A stretch of DNA of 7,225 nt from positions 1-7,225 of the forward strand of contig JAESUA010000282.1 in NCBI GenBank assembly GCA_016763255.1. Reading direction: 5' to 3'. This document shows, piece after piece, positions 1 to 6,329 of this stretch; the first letter of the stretch is position 1, and every line of letters begins with the position of its first letter. A program made the translations under genes and the position numbers. This DNA is from Magnetovibrio sp. (lineage in GTDB: Bacteria > Pseudomonadota > Alphaproteobacteria > Rhodospirillales > Magnetovibrionaceae). The notes below the pieces were generated by a model. The model did no database searches, was not told where the DNA came from, and worked only from the letters and a program-made list of their open reading frames with translations.

Positions 1-257
1 GACACAAAAATATGATGATTGGGTTCATCCTCGGGACGAATCGGGCGGATATGGACCTTGTCTCCGCCCATGGTGCCCTCGGCGTTCATCACGAAGGTGC
101 TTTCCAACTCCTTGGGATACGGACGGATGGCCAAACGTTCGCTGCCGTGCGATGTGGCAGGAGCCACCTTGATGCGCGCATCCAGCGCCAGCACGCCTTG
201 TTCGTCGGCAAACAACGGATTGATGTCGAGTTCCTGGATTTCCGGGATGTCGATGAT
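1..257 (-). pseudogene. Continuation of the PatZ-like gene beyond the in-frame TAG (end of ATP-grasp, start of GNAT); partial at window edge
   Basis: The same frame as 258-2279 stays open for 85 codons after the TAG and reads as the expected family sequence. It begins IIDIPEIQELDINPLFADEQ, the conserved end of the ATP-grasp domain, continues LALDARIKV and RLAIRPYPKELE, and reaches IRPIRPEDEPNHH, the typical first strand of the fused GNAT acetyltransferase domain, before the window ends. No frameshift is present; only the one codon is wrong. The residue normally found there is hydrophobic, often Leu, and TTG to TAG is a single change. Full-length relatives are about 890-900 residues, so about 130 residues of GNAT domain should lie left of position 1. 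Without a new start codon and ribosome binding site this part would not be translated on its own. Either a fresh nonsense mutation or a base error explains it. Confidence 0.85.
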
Positions 258-2279
258 CTATTGTGCGACCTGATTGAGGGCCAGACAAATGGCGTCGATG
301 TCGGCTTCCACATGATCGCGATATCCGGCCAAAAGTTTCGACACCTTGGTACGTGAAATCAAATCACGCGCCAGCGCCATGTTGAGCGGCGGCAACGCGA
401 TGGCGCTATCGCCGATCACCTCAACCGCCGTGCCGCCTTGGCCAAACAAGATCACCGGGCCGAAAATCGGATCCGTAGACACCCCAATGATCAGTTCCAG
501 GGCATCCGGGCGATGGGCCATTTTCTGAATCGAAAATCCTGTGATGTCGGCGTCGGGGAAGGCATCCTTGACCCGCTCCAACATGTCATGGCCGGCCTGT
601 TCCACCGCCGCACGCGATTTCAGGCCCAAGACCACCCCACCGACATCGGACTTGTGGCTGATATCGGGCGACAAAATTTTCAACACCACCGGATAGTCCA
701 TGGTATCGGCCAGACGTGCGGCATCAACCGGGGACTTGGCGGTGTGGGTTTCCACCGTGGGCACGCCATAAGCCGACAACACCGCCTTGGCTTCCGGCTC
801 GCTGAGGGTTTCACGGCCAGAGGCAAGCACGCTTTCGACCAGCAATTTTGCGGTCGAGGTCGCGGGTTTGAAATCCGTCGGCATAGACGGCGGCATTTCC
901 ATCAAAATTTCTTGATTGCGGCGATAAGACACCGTGTGCATGAACGCCTGCACCGATTTCAGCGGCGTGTCGAAACACGCAATGTTGGCCTTGGCCATGA
1001 TGTCGCGGGCCGGTGAGGCAAACTCATCACCGACAAAACAGGTGGTGATCGCCGAATGCGGTTTATCATGAGCAACCTCGACGATGGTTTGAGCAATTTC
1101 TCTGGGATGCACCACCGCCACCGGGCAATGCATGACCAGCACCGCGTCGACTTCTTTGGCGTCCAGCAATACCCGCAGCGCGGCGGCGTAACGATCACCC
1201 GGTGCGTCGCCGATGATGTCGATGGGATTGGCTTTGGACCAGGTTTGCGGCAACACGGCGTTCAGCTTGGTGATTGTATCGTCACTTAAGTCGGCCAAGA
1301 GGCCGCCTTGTTCGATCAGATCATCCACCGCCATCACGCCCAGGCCACCGCCATTGGTCAAAATTGCCAGACGTTCACCCTTGGGACGACCGCTGCGACT
1401 GAGCGTTTCCACCGCAGCGAACAGTTCTTCGAACTCATACACCCGCAGCATGCCGGCCCGCGCAAACGCCGCGTCATAGACCGCATCGTTGCTGGTCAAA
1501 GCACCGGTGTGCGACATCGCCGCGCGTGCGCCTTCGGCAACCCGCCCCGATTTAATCGCCAGCACCGGCTTGTTGCGCGCCGCGGCACGGGCCGCGGACA
1601 TGAAGGTGCGATTATGATGAATGGATTCGATGTACAACAAAATCGCCGTGGTTTCCGGATCGCTGCCCAAGTAATCCAGCACGTCGCCAAAATCCAATTC
1701 GGCCATGTCACCCATGGAAATGAAGTGTGAAAAACCGATGCCGCGCGGCTTGGCCCAATCCAAAACCGCCGTGCACAACGCCCCCGATTGCGACACAAAC
1801 GCAATTTTGCCCGGCAAGGCCGAGGTGTGGGCAAAACTGGCGTTCAGCCCGATGCCCGGCACCAACAACCCCAGGCAGTTGTGACCGAGGATGCGCATAC
1901 CGTGTTCTTTGGCGGTGGCCAGCATCGCATCCATGACACTTTGACCATTTTCATGTTCGACCCGGCCAAGCCCGGCGGTCAACACCACACAGGCCCGCAC
2001 ACCGCGCGCGCACAACTGTTCGATCAGGCTCGGAATGGTGCTGGGCGGGGTGCAAATCACCGCCAAATCGGGAACCATCGGCAGGCTATCGATATCGCCA
2101 TAGGCCAGCACACCGCTGATGGAGGTATGTTTCGGATTGACCGGCATGATCGGTCCGCTAAAACCGCCTTGCAAAAGGTTGTTCATCACCAATTGGCCGA
2201 TGGCCTTGGGCCGTGTGGTCGCGCCGATGACCGCCACCGAAGACGGCTTAAACAGATGATCGAGGTTTCTTGTGCTCAT
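258..2279 (-). CDS. PatZ-like acetate-CoA ligase / protein acetyltransferase, N-terminal portion ended by an in-frame TAG
   Basis: This 673-residue frame carries the NDP-forming acyl-CoA synthetase module of PatZ/Pat-type protein lysine acetyltransferases. In that family a C-terminal GNAT domain uses acetyl-CoA to acetylate lysines, for example on acyl-CoA synthetases. Seen: a Rossmann CoA-binding domain (about 8-130, with SSVAVIGAT), CoA-ligase domains (about 150-460) with the SHTGAL motif (His257, the position of the phosphorylated His in ADP-forming acetyl-CoA synthetases), and an ATP-grasp domain from about 480 with SHKSDVGGV. The start at 2279 gives the family N-terminus (MSTRNLDHLF) and has an AAAGG-like site upstream. 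An ATG at 2360 would add 27 atypical residues. TAG at 258-260 stops the frame inside ATP-grasp, before the conserved ELDINPL metal-binding segment, so this product alone is probably not functional. It is divergent from the deacetylase gene at 2478. Confidence 0.9.
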   Translation of the reverse strand: MSTRNLDHLFKPSSVAVIGATTRPKAIGQLVMNNLLQGGFSGPIMPVNPKHTSISGVLAYGDIDSLPMVPDLAVICTPPSTIPSLIEQLCARGVRACVVLTAGLGRVEHENGQSVMDAMLATAKEHGMRILGHNCLGLLVPGIGLNASFAHTSALPGKIAFVSQSGALCTAVLDWAKPRGIGFSHFISMGDMAELDFGDVLDYLGSDPETTAILLYIESIHHNRTFMSAARAAARNKPVLAIKSGRVAEGARAAMSHTGALTSNDAVYDAAFARAGMLRVYEFEELFAAVETLSRSGRPKGERLAILTNGGGLGVMAVDDLIEQGGLLADLSDDTITKLNAVLPQTWSKANPIDIIGDAPGDRYAAALRVLLDAKEVDAVLVMHCPVAVVHPREIAQTIVEVAHDKPHSAITTCFVGDEFASPARDIMAKANIACFDTPLKSVQAFMHTVSYRRNQEILMEMPPSMPTDFKPATSTAKLLVESVLASGRETLSEPEAKAVLSAYGVPTVETHTAKSPVDAARLADTMDYPVVLKILSPDISHKSDVGGVVLGLKSRAAVEQAGHDMLERVKDAFPDADITGFSIQKMAHRPDALELIIGVSTDPIFGPVILFGQGGTAVEVIGDSAIALPPLNMALARDLISRTKVSKLLAGYRDHVEADIDAICLALNQVAQ

Positions 2280-2392
2280 TTCGGCACCTTTTGCTTTGCC
2301 GCATTCGCGACGTATTGGGGAGTATTTTCGACGCACAGCCACACCATTGCAGTGCAACATTAAAATTCTAACAGATAACTTTTATCCTTTAT

Positions 2393-2422
2393 ATTAAGAT
2401 AACTAGATAGAGTTATCTTAAT
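2393..2422. promoter_or_regulatory. Perfect 12-bp inverted repeat, probable operator
   Basis: The arms ATTAAGATAACT (2393-2404) and AGTTATCTTAAT (2411-2422) are exact reverse complements around the 6-base spacer AGATAG. The AT-rich dyad has the size expected for a dimeric winged-helix regulator (MarR or GntR type), and it overlaps a possible -10 element at 2390-2395. A third AGATAACT half-site lies at 2373-2380, in the same orientation as the left arm and 24 bp from it. No T-tract follows, so a terminator is unlikely. The regulator cannot be named from the sequence. Confidence 0.6.
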
Positions 2423-2439
2423 TGCTGCATCGCAGCAAT
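2421..2439. repeat. Perfect 8-bp inverted repeat abutting the operator-like dyad
   Basis: ATTGCTGC (2421-2428) and GCAGCAAT (2432-2439) are exact reverse complements around ATC. The repeat shares two bases with the dyad at 2393-2422. In a rightward transcript it would form a short hairpin about 40 bases before the deacetylase start codon. It could be a protein site or a leader RNA hairpin. Confidence 0.5.
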
Positions 2440-2452
2440 GCAGCCTCTGCAT
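2438..2452. repeat. Perfect 6-bp inverted repeat, third of a contiguous series
   Basis: ATGCAG (2438-2443) and CTGCAT (2447-2452) are exact reverse complements around CCT. It shares two bases with the repeat at 2421-2439, so an RNA of this region could fold only one of each overlapping pair completely. It ends 12 bases before the deacetylase ribosome binding site. Confidence 0.4.
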
Positions 2453-2477
2453 GTCACCCGCATAAGGACCTCGCGCC

Positions 2478-3407
2478 ATGACCACGATCCTTTATCAGCC
2501 GCCCGCTTGTCAGGACCATGATACCGGCGAGGAACACCCGGAGCACCCCTTGCGGCACCGCGCAATCCAGTCAATTTTGGAAAACGAACGTTTTACCGAT
2601 CTGATCCGCGCCAAGGCTCAAAAGGCCGATCGGGTTCAGTTGGAACGGGTGCACACCGCACAACATGTCGATCATATATTGGGTTGCGAGCCTGAAAGCG
2701 GGATCGCCTATATTGATAGCGACACCGTGGTTTCACCGGGCAGCGTCGATGCCGCATTGTATGCCGCAGGGGCCGCGTGTGAAGCCGTCGACGATGTCAT
2801 CAACGGTTCGGCGCGCAATGTTTTTTGCGCCACCCGCCCGCCCGGCCATCACGCCGAAGCCAATCAAGCCATGGGGTTTTGTTTATTCAACAACGCCGCC
2901 ATCGCAGCCGCACAGGCGCGCCATGTGCACGGCCTGACCCGTGTCGCCATCGTTGATTTCGACGTCCATCACGGCAACGGCACCCAAGCGTTTTGCTTTG
3001 ACGATCCACATCTGTTTTACGGATCATCACACCAGTATCCGTGCTGGCCCGATACCGGATTGGAAACCGAAACCGGCATCGACAACAACATCGTCAACGC
3101 CACCTTGGCACCGGGCACCGGCAGCGATGAATTTCGTGCCGCGTGGTCGGATCGCATTTTGCCCAAGTTGGCGGCGTTTCGCCCCGAACTGATCATCATC
3201 TCCGCCGGTTTTGATGCCCATTCCAGCGACCCCCAGGCTCAGTTGCGTCTGCTGACGGCTGACTTTGCCTGGATCACGCAGGAAATTCTGAACGTCGCCA
3301 ACCAATGCTGTAATGGCCGCGTGGTGTCATTGTTGGAAGGCGGGTACGACCTGCAGGCCCTGGCCGCCAGCGTCGGTGTGCATGTGCACGTGCTGCAGAC
3401 GGGGTAA
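2478..3407 (+). CDS. Histone deacetylase family protein (zinc-dependent deacetylase)
   Basis: This 309-residue protein is a complete member of the arginase-fold HDAC/AcuC/acetylpolyamine amidohydrolase superfamily, which removes acetyl groups from lysines or polyamines using a catalytic metal. The expected residues are present: the active-site His pair in RPPGHHAE (His124, His125), metal ligands Asp162 and His164 in DFDVHHGNGT and Asp246 in SAGFDAH, and the catalytic Tyr290 in EGGYDL. There is no signal peptide, so it should be cytoplasmic. The start has AAGGA nine bases upstream. It is divergent from a PatZ-like protein acetyltransferase, as if forming a reversible acetylation pair; AcuC of Bacillus and LdaA of Rhodopseudomonas are HDAC-family proteins that deacetylate acyl-CoA synthetases. 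The substrate cannot be read from sequence; acetylpolyamine hydrolysis is the main alternative. No clear terminator follows. Confidence 0.93.
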   Translation: MTTILYQPPACQDHDTGEEHPEHPLRHRAIQSILENERFTDLIRAKAQKADRVQLERVHTAQHVDHILGCEPESGIAYIDSDTVVSPGSVDAALYAAGAACEAVDDVINGSARNVFCATRPPGHHAEANQAMGFCLFNNAAIAAAQARHVHGLTRVAIVDFDVHHGNGTQAFCFDDPHLFYGSSHQYPCWPDTGLETETGIDNNIVNATLAPGTGSDEFRAAWSDRILPKLAAFRPELIIISAGFDAHSSDPQAQLRLLTADFAWITQEILNVANQCCNGRVVSLLEGGYDLQALAASVGVHVHVLQTG

Positions 3408-3435
3408 TCTGCGCCCAAGGCAATAGTGGCGACAA

Positions 3436-3615
3436 TCACGGCTCAATCGCCAGTTCACTTGGCTCTTTAAACGCCGCCCATGCTGCCTTAACAATTGGTG
3501 CCAATGGCCCGCCACTTCCAGCCTTGAAAATAGCCATACCCCATCTAGGAATCGGATTCCCACCACCCGGCAAATTTTGCCCAGATGGGCAAATTTTGCC
3601 GTCCCCTAAAAACAC
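3436..3615 (-). CDS. Possible small protein or gene remnant, 59 codons
   Basis: The frame runs from GTG (3613-3615) to TGA (3436-3438) in the otherwise gene-free interval, convergent with the deacetylase gene. The peptide has a protein-like composition: a Gly/Pro-rich first half (GGGNPIPRWG), then FKAGSGGPLAPIVKAAWAAF and a C-terminal EPSELAIEP. An internal ATG at 3537 would give 33 residues. Neither start has a convincing ribosome binding site, and the 5' part is made from the tandem palindromes at 3569-3600. I do not recognise the family. It may be the tail of a decayed gene, a real small protein, or chance. Confidence 0.25.
   Translation of the reverse strand: MFLGDGKICPSGQNLPGGGNPIPRWGMAIFKAGSGGPLAPIVKAAWAAFKEPSELAIEP
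3569..3600. promoter_or_regulatory. Tandem 13-bp palindromes, possible enhancer-binding-protein site
   Basis: The sequence GGCAAATTTTGCC occurs exactly at 3569-3581 and again at 3588-3600. Each copy is a palindrome with a single central base, and the centres are 19 bp apart, about two helical turns. The centres lie about 97 and 78 bp before the predicted sigma-54 start site, the usual place for sites bound by RpoN activators. The pair also forms an imperfect hairpin (15-base arms from 3567 to 3601, one central T-T mismatch), but no T-run follows, so a terminator is less likely. The activator cannot be named. Confidence 0.5.
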
Positions 3616-3645
3616 TAATCATTTGAAATTAAACAATTTTAATTC

Positions 3646-3660
3646 TGGCACGCAGGTTGC
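3646..3660 (+). promoter_or_regulatory. Sigma-54 (RpoN) -24/-12 promoter
   Basis: TGGCAC (3646-3651), five bases, then TTGC (3657-3660) matches the sigma-54 core consensus TGGCAC-N5-TTGC exactly, including the invariant GG and GC. A CT-rich segment follows and an AT-rich stretch precedes (about 3606-3644). Transcription should start near 3671, leaving a leader of about 80 bases before the diguanylate cyclase ATG at 3753. Sigma-54 promoters need an ATP-driven activator bound upstream, and the tandem palindromes at 3569-3600 are the candidate site. Confidence 0.8.
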
Positions 3661-3752
3661 CTCTACCCTCAAGCAACATCCGTGAGAAGCACGGGTCGAG
3701 ACGCACCATCAAACCAACTCGACCAGAACGGTCTAGGACAAGGATTGGAACC

Positions 3753-4499
3753 ATGGGCAACCTGTTGAGTTTTCCGATGAACGCTTGGGATATCACAAAA
3801 GACAAAGAAGCCGCACCGAACGAACGCCTTTTGTCGGCACTTTCGTTCCTTCGCGACTGCCTGGAGGGCGGGGTTGAAGACCTCGATGCGGACAGTGTGC
3901 AGCGTTGCATGGATGCCGCCGACACCGCCCTAAGCGCCGCCATGGGAACGGAACGAAAACTGCTGACACAATCTTTGCGCATCGAAGAAATGGAACGCAT
4001 CGCCAGCACCGACGAGCTGACGGGCGCATACAACCGGCGCGGTTTCGAACAAGAATTCAAACGCGTCCTGGCCGCGGCCAGCCGCTACAACGAAACCGGT
4101 GTTTTGGTCTATGTGGACCTGGATGGCTTCAAACCCATCAACGACACCTACGGCCATGCCGCGGGCGACTTGGTGTTATGTGAAGTGGTTCGGGCATTAC
4201 GCGACAACATCCGCCCACATGATTTTGTGGCACGACTTGGCGGCGATGAATTTGCCATCTTGCTCACCCGCACCGCCTGGAAAGACGGGTTGGAGCGTGC
4301 CGAAATTCTCAAGCACGTGCTCAACACCACTTACGTCTATTGGAGCGGCAACCACATCGCGGTGCGCGCCAGCCTAGGATTCCAACGCTTCGGTCCAGAT
4401 GATTGCAACAAAAAACTTTTGATACAAGCCGATCACGCCATGTACGAAGCCAAACGCGTGCGGGCCGCTACGAGCCCATCACGCTCCGATATCCAATAA
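3753..4499 (+). CDS. GGDEF-domain diguanylate cyclase
   Basis: This 248-residue protein should make cyclic di-GMP from two GTP. The first ~75 residues hold predicted helices and no recognised sensor. The GGDEF domain begins at STDELTGAYNRRGF (85-98), followed by VDLDGFKPIND (121-131, first metal-binding Asp), the intact signature GGDEF at 163-167, and ADHAMYEAKR near the end. The inhibitory I-site RPHD (154-157) sits exactly five residues before the signature, so product inhibition is expected. No membrane segment or signal peptide is seen, so it should be cytoplasmic. The ATG at 3753 is chosen because AAGGA (3740-3744) lies eight bases upstream; an upstream TTG at 3657 falls inside the sigma-54 -12 element. 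Transcription is probably from that promoter, tying c-di-GMP production to an RpoN activator, as often seen for flagellar or surface functions. Confidence 0.93.
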   Translation: MGNLLSFPMNAWDITKDKEAAPNERLLSALSFLRDCLEGGVEDLDADSVQRCMDAADTALSAAMGTERKLLTQSLRIEEMERIASTDELTGAYNRRGFEQEFKRVLAAASRYNETGVLVYVDLDGFKPINDTYGHAAGDLVLCEVVRALRDNIRPHDFVARLGGDEFAILLTRTAWKDGLERAEILKHVLNTTYVYWSGNHIAVRASLGFQRFGPDDCNKKLLIQADHAMYEAKRVRAATSPSRSDIQ

Positions 4500-4581
4500 G
4501 CGCCAAAACGAAAAACGATCAAAAGACCCGAACGGGCAACAACAACAAAATCTAATGAACTCTTGAACAAAAGGTATCGGC

Positions 4582-5208
4582 ATGGCCTTCGAAACCCTCA
4601 AGCCCCAACGTCCGTCTCGCGCCACTTTGGTGGCCGGGCGGGGAATGGTGAAGAAGGCCAAAAGTACCAATAACAACCTCAAGCCACAAATCAGCCCAAG
4701 CGCACCCGATATTTGGGAAGACGCATGGGAATATGAACTCGTCCATCACGGTGGTCCCCAGGACAGTTCCCCACCGACCATCGAGACGGGACGCAGTGTG
4801 GTCTTATTCCAACCACCACAGCCCCCTGAAGCCATTCCGGGGTCTGGCCGACCGTTGAGCGAAAGCCCGCTCAAACGCCTGCTCACCGACGTCAATGCCC
4901 GCGCCATGACGCCACGTCAAATGCGTGATTTAAGCCTCGACCTCTACATCAACGGCATCTTGACCTGGGACGAACACGCCGAATTGGCCTTTCAGGCCGA
5001 ACTACATCCCGATTTTGAACGCACCATCGGCGCGCTGACCGGTGAAAAACCATTGCCCGACCAGCCGCGCGATTATGTGCAGGTATGGGAGGTTCGGCTG
5101 GATTTTGAACGCCGTTTCGCCCCCGCCAAAAGTCGCGCCAAAGATCGCGCGCTGCACATTTTATCCGTCCTGCGGCGCATCGAAAGTCCCGCCAGCTTGC
5201 TGGCTTAA
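4582..5208 (+). CDS. Hypothetical protein, 208 residues, downstream of the diguanylate cyclase
   Basis: I do not recognise a named family. The first ~95 residues are polar, Pro/Ser-rich and probably disordered. The second half (about 105-208) is compact and helix-rich, beginning RAMTPRQMRDLSLDLYINGI, with many charged and aromatic residues (for example ELHPDFERTIGALTGE and DYVQVWEVRLDFERRF). There is no signal peptide or membrane segment. The start is supported by AAAAGG (4569-4574) seven bases upstream. It lies 82 bp after the diguanylate cyclase with no terminator between, so it is probably in the same sigma-54 transcript. A role linked to c-di-GMP or motility is inferred from position only. 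An ATG at 4645 is a weaker alternative start. Confidence 0.8.
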   Translation: MAFETLKPQRPSRATLVAGRGMVKKAKSTNNNLKPQISPSAPDIWEDAWEYELVHHGGPQDSSPPTIETGRSVVLFQPPQPPEAIPGSGRPLSESPLKRLLTDVNARAMTPRQMRDLSLDLYINGILTWDEHAELAFQAELHPDFERTIGALTGEKPLPDQPRDYVQVWEVRLDFERRFAPAKSRAKDRALHILSVLRRIESPASLLA

Positions 5209-5288
5209 CGTTCCACCCTCAACAAAAGGGCCCTTGGCTATGTACGACACGTCCGTGCACACTCAATCCTAAAATAAAACATGCTACG

Positions 5289-5521
5289 GTGAGCGCCCCC
5301 GCCATGGGCCTCATGTGGCGGTGCCTGGATGACGCTCACCCCCGTGACGGGCCGGGAGCAATGCGATACTGTGAAATTTTAGAACATGCCAAAAAAACCG
5401 CATGGCTCTTGCCCAACGTCAAGGAACTCCAATCCATCGTCGATTATTCAAAGAGAAATCCGGATTGGGCGCTCAGCAAGATCAAGTCCGTATTCAAAAC
5501 GCCGTGCGCTGCGTGCGCTGA
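5289..5521 (+). pseudogene. Decayed DUF1566 (Lcl-type) gene with internal deletion and frameshift
   Basis: Two conserved parts of a DUF1566-domain protein are present in different frames. The first frame, from about 5289, reads MGLMWRC (the usual TGLMWQ-type element), then AMRYCEILEHA and the hallmark LPNVKELQSIVDY. At about 5459 the homology moves to another frame, GAQQDQVRIQNAVRCVR ending TGA at 5519-5521, which matches the typical end of these proteins (xYVRCVR). The intervening segment, normally tens of residues with the YWSST-type motif, is missing, and no signal peptide or good ribosome binding site leads in. The first frame itself runs on to a meaningless 85-residue ORF ending at 5546, overlapping the next start. 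DUF1566 proteins are usually exported and of unclear function. The ankyrin gene begins 17 bases after the remnant. Confidence 0.75.
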
Positions 5522-5538
5522 TAACATAAGGAAAAACA

Positions 5539-6252
5539 ATGTCTAAACTCATCACCGCGCTCAGCGTTTTGACCTTTGCCTTCACGGTATTCACCAATGA
5601 TGTGGCCCAAGCGGCAAAAGCCGATGGAAAACAGCTGACACCGCACCAAATCATCGGTCAGTTGCGCGCCCGCATCACCTCCATCGGTCAAGGCAAGGCA
5701 AAACCCGCAGACTTCAAGATCGCCACCACGGCGGCGCTGGACGGTTTGCATGCTTTCATCGCAAAAGGCGACAATCTTGAACTGCTCACCATCAAAGACG
5801 AATGGGGCAAAACGCCGCTGAATCTCGCCGCCTATATGGGCTATAGCGAGATCCTTGCGGAGCTTCTCGCCCACCCCAGCGCCAAGCTCACCCTTAACGA
5901 ACCGGACGACACCGGCATCTCGCCGTGGACCTATGCCAACTTTGCTCCACGCCAAAGCGCATTTGCCTGCAATCCAAAGATTTTATTGAGCCCGTTTTCC
6001 TGGGCCACGCTGCACATGAACCAACCCTACTACACCCAACTCAACTCTTATCCCAAGGTCCGCAAACAGTTGGAAGACGCCGGGGCGACACATGACATGG
6101 CCAAAGCCAAACAGATGTGGCACAAGATCTGTAAATTTCAATCCAACGAAACCCGCGATGCCGTCACGCAATCACTCGATCTACAGCAATCCGCGATCAT
6201 AGCAGGCGGCCAAGCCCTGAAGACATTCCTGGATAAACTGCAAGGACGCTAG
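5539..6252 (+). CDS. Secreted ankyrin-repeat protein
   Basis: This 237-residue protein starts with a Sec signal peptide: MSKL, a hydrophobic stretch (about 5-18) and a probable cleavage after AQA (23-25), so it should be periplasmic or exported. One clear ankyrin repeat follows at about 86-118 (EWGKTPLNLAAYMGYSEILAEL style), with a second degenerate one at about 120-145 (DDTGISPWTYA). The rest (150-237) is helical and unassigned. Only two Cys remain in the mature part (144, 198), which could form a disulfide. AAGGA at 5528-5532, six bases before the ATG, sets the start. The gene follows the DUF1566 remnant closely and may once have been co-transcribed with it. Ankyrin repeats mediate protein binding; the partner is unknown. 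It ends in TAG. Confidence 0.85.
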   Translation: MSKLITALSVLTFAFTVFTNDVAQAAKADGKQLTPHQIIGQLRARITSIGQGKAKPADFKIATTAALDGLHAFIAKGDNLELLTIKDEWGKTPLNLAAYMGYSEILAELLAHPSAKLTLNEPDDTGISPWTYANFAPRQSAFACNPKILLSPFSWATLHMNQPYYTQLNSYPKVRKQLEDAGATHDMAKAKQMWHKICKFQSNETRDAVTQSLDLQQSAIIAGGQALKTFLDKLQGR

Positions 6253-6329
6253 TATCCAGACGGCTTGAATGGGCGTATACCCGGTGGCGCACGCCGCATG
6301 TGGGCGTTTTCATTGATGGACAGCTGCAA

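Larger units (their letters stand above)
2280..2477. promoter_or_regulatory. Divergent intergenic control region between acetyltransferase and deacetylase genes
   Basis: This 198-bp gap must contain the promoters of both divergent genes. About 2355-2425 is markedly AT-rich against the GC-rich genes. TATATT at 2390-2395 could be a -10 element for the rightward gene, but I see no convincing -35, and no clear leftward promoter. An AAGGA ribosome binding site at 2464-2468, nine bases from the ATG, supports the deacetylase start. The inverted repeats within the gap are listed separately. Confidence 0.6.

Noticed and set aside
258..260. TAG read as pyrrolysine or another amino acid
   Set aside because: TAG ends the ankyrin gene normally, and no pyl gene or recoding signal is visible in the window.
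2280..2360. Upstream ATG at 2360 as the start of the acyl-CoA ligase gene
   Set aside because: The added 27 residues are atypical, while ATG at 2279 gives the family N-terminus with an AAGG site.
438..2363. Long plus-strand ORFs opposite the acyl-CoA ligase gene (for example 438-1016 and 1788-2363)
   Set aside because: They are antisense shadows: rich in His, Arg and Gln, with no recognisable domains, opposite a clearly conserved gene.
3569..3600. Two identical 13-mers as the start of a CRISPR-like array
   Set aside because: There are only two copies with a 6-base spacer, and each is palindromic, which fits a protein-binding site.
3657..3752. TTG at 3657 as start of the diguanylate cyclase
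   Set aside because: It lies inside the sigma-54 -12 element, upstream of the expected transcript start; ATG 3753 has a good AAGGA site.
5226..5235. AAGGGCCCTT palindrome after the 208-residue gene as a terminator
   Set aside because: There is no loop and no following T-run; a self-complementary 10-mer this short is not a stable terminator.
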